Source: Candidatus Avelusimicrobium pullarium (lineage in GTDB: Bacteria; Elusimicrobiota; Elusimicrobia; Elusimicrobiales; Elusimicrobiaceae). From it: a stretch of 64,000 bases of DNA. Shown piece by piece: positions 15,378 through 22,675 of the stretch (within the stretch, counting starts at the first letter, position 1; each line of letters starts with the position of its first letter). Below the pieces are notes generated by a model. That model was not told the origin of the DNA. It searched no databases and was given only the letters and a program-made list of their open reading frames with translations. The stretch is taken from contig CALUTQ010000002.1 of the NCBI GenBank assembly GCA_944323745.1, positions 124,001-188,000 of the forward strand. Reading direction: 5' to 3'. A program made the position numbers and the translations under genes.

Positions 15378-18173
15378 ATGGTAAAGAAAACTGTAAAAAA
15401 GACCGCCAAAAAAGCAGCAAAACCGGCGGCAAAGAAATCCGTTAAAATGGTATATGCTTTCGGCGGCGGCAAAGCCGACGGAAACGGTAAGATGAAAGAA
15501 CTGCTGGGCGGCAAAGGCGCCAACCTGGCCGAAATGGCAGGACAGCTTAAACTGCCCGTCCCCCCTGGTTTTACGATTACCACCGAAGTATGCACCTACT
15601 ACTGGAACAATAAAAAAACCTATCCTAAAACCTTAAAAGCCGATGTAGAAGCCAACCTCAAAAAAGTTGAAAAACTCACCAAAAAACAATTCGGTTCCGA
15701 CAAAAACCCGCTTTTGGTGTCCGTACGCTCCGGCGCGCGCGCCTCTATGCCGGGTATGATGGAAACCATTTTGAACATCGGTTTGACCGAAAAGACCATC
15801 CCGGGTATGATTGCCAAAACCGGCGACGAACGCTTTGTGTATGACGCTTACCGCCGCCTGATTATGATGTACTCCGACGTGGTGATGGAAAAAGCCGCCG
15901 GCATTGAACCCAAAGACGGCGAAGGCATCCGCAAAATTTTGGACGGTATGATGGGCGACGTAAAAGCCCGCCTGGGCGTTAAAGACGACACCGGCATTCC
16001 GGCCGAAGAACTTAAAAAACTGTGTGTAGAATTTAAGAAAACGGTCAAAAAAGTCTTGGGCAAAGATTTCCCTGACGACCCGACCGAACAGCTTTGGGGC
16101 GCCATCGGCGCGGTGTTTGCCTCCTGGAACGGCAAACGCGCCATTGCCTACCGCAATATTGAAAACATTCCGCACGACTGGGGCACAGCCGTCAACGTGC
16201 AAACAATGGTGTTTGGCAATATGGGCGACACTTCCGCCACCGGCGTGGCCTTTACCCGCAACCCGGGCAACGGCGACAGCCATTTTTACGGCGAATATTT
16301 AATCAATGCCCAGGGCGAAGACGTGGTGGCTGGTATCCGCACCCCCTCCCCGATGAACAAATGGTCTGCCAATGCGCACTCTGCTCACTTGCCCACGCTG
16401 GAAAAAGTGATGCCCAAAGTGTATAAGGAATTGGACAATATTCAAAAACGGCTGGAAAAACATTTCCACGATATGCTGGATATTGAGTTTACCATTGAAC
16501 ACGGCACCCTGTGGATGCTGCAGTGCCGCGTAGGCAAACGCAACGGCACCGCTGCCGTGCAAATGGCGCTGGATATGCTTAAAGAACGCCTGATTAACAA
16601 AGAAACGGCTGTTCTGCGCGTAACCCCGCATCAGCTGGGGGAACTGCTCCTGCCCGCCATTGACCCCAAGGCCGAAGCGCAAGCCAAACCCATTGCGCAG
16701 GGTCTGCCTGCCGGCCCCGGCGGCGCCAGCGGCAAAATTGTGTTTAACTCCGAAGACGCCATCAAATTGCAAGCCAAAGGCGAAAACGCCATTTTAATCC
16801 GCGAAGAAACCAACCCCGAAGACATTGAAGGTATGCGTGCCGCAGCCGGTATTTTGACGCAGCGCGGCGGTATGACCTCCCACGCGGCTTTGGTGGCCCG
16901 CGGCTGGGGCAAATGCTGCATCGTAGGCTGCAGTGAACTGGAATTGGACAGTGCCAAAAAGACCGTCAAAATGGGCGGCAAAACCTTTAAAGAAGGCGAC
17001 CACCTCACCCTTAACGGCACCAAAGGCTGGGTGTATGAAGGCGCCCTGAAAATGTTGGAAGCCGGCGAAGGCAACAAAAACTTGGCCGCTTTCCTGAAAT
17101 TGGCCGACTCTATCCGCACGATGAAGGTGCGCGCCAATGCCGACACGCCCGAAGACGCCGTCAATGCGCGCAAATTCGGGGCAGAAGGCATCGGCCTGTT
17201 CCGCATTGAACATATGTTCTACGGCAAAAATTCCGATGAACCGTTGTTCATTCTGCGCAAGATGATTTTAGCCGGCAACGAAATTGAACGCAAGGCCGCG
17301 GTGGAAGAACTCTTCCCGTATATGAAGAAGAATATCAAGGAAACCATCAAGGCTATGGCGCCCTACAGCGTTACGATCCGCCTGATGGACCCCCCCTTGC
17401 ACGAATTTGTTCCCACCCTGCTGGCTAAACAGCACGAATTGGCTCAGGCGCTGGATATTGATATGAAGACCTTCCAGGAACGCGCCGCCGGCCTGCACGA
17501 AGTAAACCCGATGATGGGCCACCGCGGTATCCGCTTGGGGGTGACCTATCCGGAAATTACGCAAATGCAGTCCCGCGCTATTTTTGAAGCGGCCGCCGAA
17601 CTGATTAAAGAAGGCGTCAAAGCCGTGCCCGAAGTGATGATTCCGCTGACCTGCGACGTGAACGAAATCATCAAACAGAAAGAAATTATCCGCAAAGTCT
17701 ACGACGAAGTGGTAGCCAAAACGAAAGTGAAAAAGCTCAACTTCTCCGTCGGTACGATGATTGAAATTCCGCGCGCGGCCGTGTTGGCTTACGAAGTGGC
17801 GCAGGAAGCGGACTTCTTCTCTTTCGGCACCAACGACCTGACGCAGATGACGTTTGGCTTCTCCCGCGACGACATCGGGGCTTTCCTGCCCGAATACCTC
17901 AAACAGGGTATTTTGGACGCCGACCCGTTCCAAACCTTGGACCAGCGCGGCGTAGGGATGCTGATTGAACACGCCGTGGCCGAAGGACGCGACGCCAAAC
18001 CGAACCTGAAAATCGGTATCTGCGGCGAACACGGCGGCGACCCCGAAAGTGTGGAATTCTGCCACCGCGAAGGGTTCAACTACGTCTCCTGCTCGCCGTT
18101 CCGCGTGCCCATAGCCCGCTTGGCTGCCGCTCAGGCTGCCGCCAAAGAGGCCTTGGCCAAGAAACGCAAATAA
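15378..18173 (+). CDS. ppdK: pyruvate, phosphate dikinase
   Basis: 931 residues, complete. N-terminal nucleotide-grasp domain with GGKGANLAEMAGQLKLPVPP, central phosphohistidine domain with the catalytic histidine in GGMTSHAALVARGWG, and C-terminal PEP/pyruvate barrel ending CGEHGGDPESVEFCHREG. It interconverts pyruvate + ATP + Pi and PEP + AMP + PPi; in fermenters it often runs in glycolysis to save energy. Unusual: the first 24 residues are a Lys/Ala/Thr tail (MVKKTVKKTAKKAAKPAAKK) before the usual start of the fold, echoing the tail of AccB. Highest expression is suggested by codon regularity (inference). Own promoter and terminator. Confidence 0.96.
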   Translation: MVKKTVKKTAKKAAKPAAKKSVKMVYAFGGGKADGNGKMKELLGGKGANLAEMAGQLKLPVPPGFTITTEVCTYYWNNKKTYPKTLKADVEANLKKVEKLTKKQFGSDKNPLLVSVRSGARASMPGMMETILNIGLTEKTIPGMIAKTGDERFVYDAYRRLIMMYSDVVMEKAAGIEPKDGEGIRKILDGMMGDVKARLGVKDDTGIPAEELKKLCVEFKKTVKKVLGKDFPDDPTEQLWGAIGAVFASWNGKRAIAYRNIENIPHDWGTAVNVQTMVFGNMGDTSATGVAFTRNPGNGDSHFYGEYLINAQGEDVVAGIRTPSPMNKWSANAHSAHLPTLEKVMPKVYKELDNIQKRLEKHFHDMLDIEFTIEHGTLWMLQCRVGKRNGTAAVQMALDMLKERLINKETAVLRVTPHQLGELLLPAIDPKAEAQAKPIAQGLPAGPGGASGKIVFNSEDAIKLQAKGENAILIREETNPEDIEGMRAAAGILTQRGGMTSHAALVARGWGKCCIVGCSELELDSAKKTVKMGGKTFKEGDHLTLNGTKGWVYEGALKMLEAGEGNKNLAAFLKLADSIRTMKVRANADTPEDAVNARKFGAEGIGLFRIEHMFYGKNSDEPLFILRKMILAGNEIERKAAVEELFPYMKKNIKETIKAMAPYSVTIRLMDPPLHEFVPTLLAKQHELAQALDIDMKTFQERAAGLHEVNPMMGHRGIRLGVTYPEITQMQSRAIFEAAAELIKEGVKAVPEVMIPLTCDVNEIIKQKEIIRKVYDEVVAKTKVKKLNFSVGTMIEIPRAAVLAYEVAQEADFFSFGTNDLTQMTFGFSRDDIGAFLPEYLKQGILDADPFQTLDQRGVGMLIEHAVAEGRDAKPNLKIGICGEHGGDPESVEFCHREGFNYVSCSPFRVPIARLAAAQAAAKEALAKKRK

Positions 18174-18188
18174 AAAATATGGCAACTG

Positions 18189-18221
18189 TCCCGCCTTGTG
18201 CGAAACAAGGCGGGATTTTTT
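18189..18221 (+). terminator. terminator of ppdK
   Basis: TCCCGCCTTG, loop, CAAGGCGGGA followed by TTTTTT. Confidence 0.9.
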
Positions 18222-18230
18222 GGACTTTAT

Positions 18231-18737
18231 ATGCCTAATTCCTCCGACATCATTATCAAACCCTATCCTTTCAATAAAATATTGATTTTATTGTTCGGGC
18301 TTTTTTGTTTATGGTTTGCTTTTGCAACAGATTTTCTCCCGCAGATTGCACAGGACCAAAGCCAAAGCCTCGGGCTCTTTTCTATAGGGAGCAGCCTCTT
18401 TTTGCTCAAGCTGCTCTTTGGCGGAATGGGCGTGGTGGCCTTACTTGTTTTTTTGGCGCCTTATAAAGTTAAAATGACGCCTTCGGGCATTCAGGGCCCC
18501 ATCTGCCTTGCTCCCGTGCCTTGGCACGAAATCAGACGCGTAGAATACCATAAAATACGCCACACACAGATTTTGGTTTTTCATATGAAAGAGGGGTGCT
18601 TGGCGCGCGTACGTATATGCTATCTGTTCCCCGCCAACCAAAAGTCCTTTGCCATTGTTCTTAGCCAGTATAATGCCGACAATCAGCAGAAAATTTTGGA
18701 CGCAGTAAAACAACATTGCATCTTGGAGAAAAAATAA
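18231..18737 (+). CDS. two-helix membrane protein with C-terminal PH-like domain (copy 1)
   Basis: 168 residues from 18231 (MPNSSDIIIKPYPF); an ATG 11 codons earlier lies inside the ppdK terminator. Two hydrophobic segments (about 15-36 and 55-80) precede a soluble part starting YKVKMTPSGIQG...PVPWHEIRRVEYHKI. The pattern SGI..., then P-x-x-W-x-x-I, after two helices resembles bacterial PH-like membrane proteins of the STM3941 type (tentative). The gene at 19402 has the same plan. The next gene starts on its stop codon (TAATG), so it is coupled to an ankyrin protein. Confidence 0.55.
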   Translation: MPNSSDIIIKPYPFNKILILLFGLFCLWFAFATDFLPQIAQDQSQSLGLFSIGSSLFLLKLLFGGMGVVALLVFLAPYKVKMTPSGIQGPICLAPVPWHEIRRVEYHKIRHTQILVFHMKEGCLARVRICYLFPANQKSFAIVLSQYNADNQQKILDAVKQHCILEKK

Positions 18738-19324
18738 TGCACAAAATAAAAGACCGTTTGTGGCTGTTGTTTTGGGGCATTCTTGCCGGTGCTGTTTTTG
18801 TGGGTTGTATTTTGGGTTTTGGCAGTTTGGTAAACAAGATAAACGCACAGGGATCTGCAGGCATTTCTTTAACAGATTTTAAAATAGGTCTGTTTGCGGT
18901 TATTTGCGTGGTTTTATGGGTGCTTTTTAAAATAGCGCTTGTGTTTAACAATAAAATCACACATAAACAAGCGGCTAAAGTGTTCTCGCCGGAATTGCTG
19001 AGCTTTATTTACAAAGCTCCATTGGCCAAAGCTGTGGTGGAACAAAGAGAAGACAAAATGGCCAACCTGCGCTTTTTGCCGGAAGATACCCGTATTCAAG
19101 CCATTAACGCCCCCATACATAACGGCATTACCCCCCTGCACATAGCCGCCGCACTGGGGCGCACAAAATTTTGTGCCAAACTGCTTGCACTGGGGGCCGA
19201 TTTACAAACGCAGGACGCTGGCGGAAAAACCCCTGCAGACTATGCCGCGCTCTTTAACCGCCAGGAAACCTTTCAGTTTTTACAGTCGTACTATAACAAA
19301 AACCAAAACACGGCACATATGTAG
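18737..19324 (+). CDS. membrane-anchored ankyrin-repeat protein (copy 1)
   Basis: 195 residues. Two N-terminal membrane segments (about 9-30 and 47-70) are followed by a soluble part with a clear ankyrin consensus, NGITPLHIAAALGRTKFCAKLLALGADLQTQDAGGKTPADYA split over about two repeats. The start is the ATG overlapping the stop of the previous gene. Ankyrin repeats bind partner proteins; a partner encoded next door is plausible since the same gene pair occurs twice here. No enzymatic domain is seen. Confidence 0.7.
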   Translation: MHKIKDRLWLLFWGILAGAVFVGCILGFGSLVNKINAQGSAGISLTDFKIGLFAVICVVLWVLFKIALVFNNKITHKQAAKVFSPELLSFIYKAPLAKAVVEQREDKMANLRFLPEDTRIQAINAPIHNGITPLHIAAALGRTKFCAKLLALGADLQTQDAGGKTPADYAALFNRQETFQFLQSYYNKNQNTAHM

Positions 19325-19401
19325 TAAAATAACAAAAACCGCTTTTTGGCAGTTCGCGGCCATTAATTCGGCCGAGCAAACTTTTGACAGAGGTTCATTA
19401 A
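19325..19401 (+). promoter_or_regulatory. possible promoter and leader of the second membrane pair
   Basis: GTAGTAAAAT overlaps the stop of the ankyrin gene and resembles the extended -10 elements seen elsewhere; a GCGGCC...GGCCGA hairpin follows before the next ATG. Confidence 0.3.
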
Positions 19402-19929
19402 ATGAATAAAAAAGTAAACCGGCAAATCGTTTTTAGTTCTTCTTTTTTATCCAAACTTCTTTTTTTGACATTGGGTCTGGGCTGTTTTGGCCTGCTGGCT
19501 TCAGGAGGGCTGCTTGACGCTGTAACAAACGGCGTACAGGCAGAATTTTATATTCCCCCCTTCCTTTTCAAACTGCTTTTATTTGTGTGCGGCATTACTT
19601 TTTTGCTGCTGATTTTTTCGTCTATTAAAATAAGCGCAAGCGGCATCGGCACCTCTTTTTTATTGGCTTTTATAGAACCGATCGGCTGGGAAAAAATAGC
19701 CAAAATAAACATAGAACAGGTGCAGATAAAAAGGCAGTCCTTTTTTCAAATACATTTATTTTTGAAAAAAGGCTCCTATGCCTACAGACGGCTCTTGTGG
19801 TTCTTCCGCCAACCGATTACGGAATGGGTTTTTAACTGGCCGCTTGCCCTCAAAAGCCAAAAGATGACCTTTGCCCAAGCCCTTGAAACACACGCACGGG
19901 CCAACGGCGTAGAGGTTAACATCAAATAG
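19402..19929 (+). CDS. two-helix membrane protein with C-terminal PH-like domain (copy 2)
   Basis: 175 residues. Two membrane segments (about 15-38 and 52-74), then IKISASGIGTSFLLAF and PIGWEKIAKINIEQVQI, which line up with the SGI and PVPW-HEI elements of the gene at 18231. I therefore read the two as diverged paralogues. The function is unknown. Like copy 1 it is followed by an ankyrin membrane protein, but here about 200 bases away with a terminator and a promoter between them. Confidence 0.5.
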   Translation: MNKKVNRQIVFSSSFLSKLLFLTLGLGCFGLLASGGLLDAVTNGVQAEFYIPPFLFKLLLFVCGITFLLLIFSSIKISASGIGTSFLLAFIEPIGWEKIAKINIEQVQIKRQSFFQIHLFLKKGSYAYRRLLWFFRQPITEWVFNWPLALKSQKMTFAQALETHARANGVEVNIK

Positions 19930-20037
19930 CCAAAACCGCCGTGTGCGTCCGCCGCGCAGGCAGGCTTCTTTGTGCGGGCAACTGGCACAAAAAATGCCGG
20001 ATGAACGCCAGCCCGATAATTTTAACCCCGTTTGCAA

Positions 20038-20062
20038 ACCTCGCTTTTACAGGCGGGGTTTT
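20038..20062 (+). terminator. terminator between copy-2 PH-like and ankyrin genes
   Basis: CCTCGC, 7-base loop, GCGGGG (one G-T pair) followed by TTTT; an alternative larger stem uses AACCCCG/CGGGGTT. Confidence 0.6.
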
Positions 20063-20073
20063 GCCTTAAAATA

Positions 20074-20102
20074 TTGACACTTTTCCGTCAAAGCATTAAA
20101 CT
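20074..20102 (+). promoter_or_regulatory. promoter of the second ankyrin gene
   Basis: TTGACA, 17-base spacer, TAAACT, with the start codon 26 bases after the -10. The same hexamer pair and spacing occur before the ChaN-like gene at 43184. Confidence 0.65.
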
Positions 20103-20128
20103 TATAAATAAAAACGGCAAGAGGGCCT

Positions 20129-20719
20129 ATGACGTGGCTTTTATTCTTTATTTTTTTGTTTTGCTTTTTTTGGCTCAACCCCACTTGGGGCGGGCTCTTG
20201 CTGTGTATGGCTTTGGCGGTAGTGTTTTATTTTACCCGCCCGATACTGATGCGTATGCTGTGGCGTGTGGGCCTGCACCGCGGGGTCAATGCGGAAATTA
20301 TTGAATTTTTGACGAAAGAATTGCAGCGCTTTCCGCTGCATCAGGCCGTTTTCTGGAACGATTTTTATACCGCCGACAAACTGTTGGACCAAGACTATAC
20401 CGTAGCCCACGAAACAGACGACGGCCAAACGCCCCTGCATATTGCGGCCGAATGCAATCAGCCGGCAATGTGTTTATTTCTGCTGCGGAACGGGGCCGAA
20501 ATAGACGCGCTGGACAATTTTGGCGGCTCGCCCTTGCACGCCGCGGCCGCCTGTCAAAGCAAAACAAGGGTCATCCGTCTTTTGCTGCGCCACGGGGCCA
20601 ACCCCCATTTGCGCGATTCGGCCGGCCTGACCCCTTTAGACGTAGCCAAAAAATACCAACATAAAGAAATAGAAAACTTTCTTGCCGCGGCGGCCAACTC
20701 CGGCTTTAAACAAGTGTAG
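20129..20719 (+). CDS. membrane-anchored ankyrin-repeat protein (copy 2)
   Basis: 196 residues. Two N-terminal membrane helices (MTWLLFFIFLFCFFWL... and WGGLLLCMALAVVFYF), then a soluble part with three ankyrin repeats: DDGQTPLHIAAECNQPAM, FGGSPLHAAAACQSKTRV and SAGLTPLDVAKKYQHKEI. GAGGG precedes the start. It has the same architecture as the ankyrin protein at 18737, with more complete repeats. The role is unknown; the fold implies protein binding on the cytoplasmic side of the membrane. Confidence 0.75.
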   Translation: MTWLLFFIFLFCFFWLNPTWGGLLLCMALAVVFYFTRPILMRMLWRVGLHRGVNAEIIEFLTKELQRFPLHQAVFWNDFYTADKLLDQDYTVAHETDDGQTPLHIAAECNQPAMCLFLLRNGAEIDALDNFGGSPLHAAAACQSKTRVIRLLLRHGANPHLRDSAGLTPLDVAKKYQHKEIENFLAAAANSGFKQV

Positions 20720-20761
20720 TAAAATTACGCCGCCGCTCTTTACCGGACGGTTCAGATTTAC

Positions 20762-20767
20762 TAAAAT
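20762..20767 (+). promoter_or_regulatory. -10 element of gmk, leaderless spacing
   Basis: TAAAAT seven bases before the gmk ATG at 20775. Another TAAAAT (20720-20725, in GTAGTAAAAT) lies 50 bases upstream and would give a normal leader instead. Confidence 0.4.
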
Positions 20768-20774
20768 AAAGAAA

Positions 20775-21374
20775 ATGAAACCTTTTTCCATTATTATTTC
20801 TTCCCCTTCCGGCGGCGGCAAAACCACCGTGGTGCAGCATTTGCTTAAAAAAGACAAAACGCTCCGCCGCGTGGTTACGGCCACCACACGCGCCCCGCGC
20901 ACCGGCGAAAAAGACGGCAGGGACTACCATTTTTGGACGGAAAAACAATTCTTAACCGCCATTGAAAAGGGCCATATGCTGGAATGGGCTAAAGTGCACG
21001 CGCACTATTACGGCATTCCTAAAAAATCGGTGGACGGCGTAATCAAGCAAGGCCTTTGCCCCGTGCTGGTAATAGACGTGCAAGGGGCCCGCACGGTATC
21101 GGGCAAGTATCCGCAGGCGGTCAAAATTTTTATTGTTCCGCCCAGCCTGCAAGTGCTCAAAGAACGTATTGCCGCCCGCAAAGACCATACGCAGGACGTG
21201 GCCCTGCGCTTAAAAACGGCCAAAAAAGAATTAAAAGAAATTAAGAATTACCATTATGTGGTGCTTAACGACGATTTGAAAAAAGCCGTATCCGACACGG
21301 CAGCCGTCATCCGCGCCGAAAAACTCAAAACGCAGCGCAACTTGAAAGATTTAAAAGTATCCAAAGTCATTTAG
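20775..21374 (+). CDS. gmk: guanylate kinase
   Basis: 199 residues from 20775 (MKPFSIIISSPSGGGKTT). P-loop SSPSGGGKTTVV at residue 8, then the GMP-binding stretch VTATTRAPRTGEKDGRDYHFW. It phosphorylates GMP to GDP. A start 31 codons upstream would overlap the ankyrin gene and give a non-family extension. It begins the gmk-rpoZ-udg-priA run, an order common in bacteria. Confidence 0.95.
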   Translation: MKPFSIIISSPSGGGKTTVVQHLLKKDKTLRRVVTATTRAPRTGEKDGRDYHFWTEKQFLTAIEKGHMLEWAKVHAHYYGIPKKSVDGVIKQGLCPVLVIDVQGARTVSGKYPQAVKIFIVPPSLQVLKERIAARKDHTQDVALRLKTAKKELKEIKNYHYVVLNDDLKKAVSDTAAVIRAEKLKTQRNLKDLKVSKVI

Positions 21375-21383
21375 GAGAAAGAA

Positions 21384-21683
21384 ATGTCCAACACCAAAAC
21401 CGATAAAAACTTTGAGTCCGAACTGATGAACTTTGACGGAGACCGCTACGACGTAGTGGTGCTTGCGTCCATCTGGGCCAAAGAGCTTAAAAAGAAAAGC
21501 GAATACAAAAACCAGCCTACCGCTGTGGTCATCAAAGTGGCCTTGGACGACATTCTTTCGGGCCGTATGAGCAAAGACGCCGTGCTGGAAATCAGCCGCC
21601 AGAACTTGGAAGCTGAATTAAAAGCGCAGGAAGAAGCCCGCAAAGAAGCCGAACGCAAAGCCAAAGAACCGATGAAACTGTAG
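21384..21683 (+). CDS. rpoZ: RNA polymerase omega subunit
   Basis: 99 residues. DGDRYDVVVLASIWAKELKK then AVVIKVALDDILSGRMS fits the omega pattern (R-[YF]-x-L-V...A..RA..L...P..IAL.EI..G.i). The C-terminal helix is a charged repeat of Glu, Ala and Lys. Omega helps assembly of beta-prime into RNA polymerase. AGGAG is seven bases upstream. The position right after gmk supports the call. Confidence 0.8.
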   Translation: MSNTKTDKNFESELMNFDGDRYDVVVLASIWAKELKKKSEYKNQPTAVVIKVALDDILSGRMSKDAVLEISRQNLEAELKAQEEARKEAERKAKEPMKL

Positions 21684-21684
21684 T

Positions 21685-22674
21685 ATGAAAGACAGCGTGC
21701 GCGCGCTGGCGGCCGATTTTAAAGCCTTTTTAGCCAGTCGGGAAGAAGACGATTTGACGCCGGCGGCCTGTCCTCAGGCCGCCGCGCCTGCCGTTGCCGC
21801 GGGCCAAACAGCGTCTGTTTCCCCTGCGCCGCAGCCGACGCCTTCTGCTGCTAAAGCGCCTGAACCGCATCCGCTGTCTTCCGCCGCACACGACGCACCC
21901 GCGCAGGATCATTTAACCATCAGCTTCCTGCGCCAGGACAAACAAACCGCCCAAAACAACGCCACAACGCAGCCGCAAACGGACACACAAAGCCCGTCTG
22001 CGCCGTTGTCTGAGCAACCTTCCCCGCAGGAGGCCCCCGTGACCCCGCAGGAAAAACAAGCCCTTTTAGACCAAATCGCCCAGGAAATTAATGCCTGCCG
22101 CCGCTGCCCGCTGGGCCAAACGCGCCTTCACGCCGTACCCGGCGAAGGCAACCCCGCGGCCGAACTGATGTTCATCGGTGAGGGCCCCGGCTTTGACGAA
22201 GACCACCAGGGCCGCCCGTTTATCGGCCGTGCCGGCCAGCTTTTGGACAAGATGATTGCCGCTATGGGTTTAAAACGCGAACAAGTGTTTATCGCCAATA
22301 TCGCCAAATGCCACCCGATGGTCAACCCCGAAAACCCCGAAGCCCGCGGCAATGACCGCGCCCCCAACGCAGGCGAAATTGCCGTCTGCCGCAAATACAT
22401 AGAGCGACAAATTGCGGCCATTTCCCCCAAGTATGTAGTGGCTTTGGGCGGCGTGGCGGCCAAAGCGCTGATTAGCGATACCAAATCGCTGGGGGCTTTG
22501 CGCGGCAAATTTCACCTTTTGCATTTGGATACGGTGGAGCTTAAAACACCCGTTAAAATTTTGGCCACCTATCACCCGGCCGCGCTGCTGCGCAACCCCG
22601 CCTGGAAAAAGGATGCTTGGGCCGACCTGCAAATGGTAATGGCGGAAATGGGCCTCAAACGCCCGCAGGCTTAA
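21685..22674 (+). CDS. uracil-DNA glycosylase, family 4 (iron-sulfur)
   Basis: 329 residues. The catalytic part occupies about 125-329: CRRCPLG, then FIGEGPGFDEDHQGRPFIGRAG, KCHP, VCRKYIE and the HPAALLRNP loop. The four cysteines are those that hold a 4Fe-4S cluster in family 4 enzymes. It removes uracil from DNA. The first 120 residues are an unusual Ala/Pro/Gln-rich spacer of unknown role, absent from most relatives; a similar N-terminal extension exists in some bacterial homologues of the DNA polymerase-related type. It starts one base after rpoZ and is followed by priA with one base between. Confidence 0.88.
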   Translation: MKDSVRALAADFKAFLASREEDDLTPAACPQAAAPAVAAGQTASVSPAPQPTPSAAKAPEPHPLSSAAHDAPAQDHLTISFLRQDKQTAQNNATTQPQTDTQSPSAPLSEQPSPQEAPVTPQEKQALLDQIAQEINACRRCPLGQTRLHAVPGEGNPAAELMFIGEGPGFDEDHQGRPFIGRAGQLLDKMIAAMGLKREQVFIANIAKCHPMVNPENPEARGNDRAPNAGEIAVCRKYIERQIAAISPKYVVALGGVAAKALISDTKSLGALRGKFHLLHLDTVELKTPVKILATYHPAALLRNPAWKKDAWADLQMVMAEMGLKRPQA

Positions 22675-22675
22675 T

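Noticed and set aside
17268-18185. 305-codon minus-strand open frame opposite ppdK, and other long antisense frames (373-1245 plus, 3654-4448 plus, 45561-46628 plus, 51418-52302 plus)
   Set aside because: Each lies wholly opposite a gene with clear family motifs. Their products are rich in His, Gly, Phe and Arg as expected from reading codons backwards, and they lack ribosome sites and domains.
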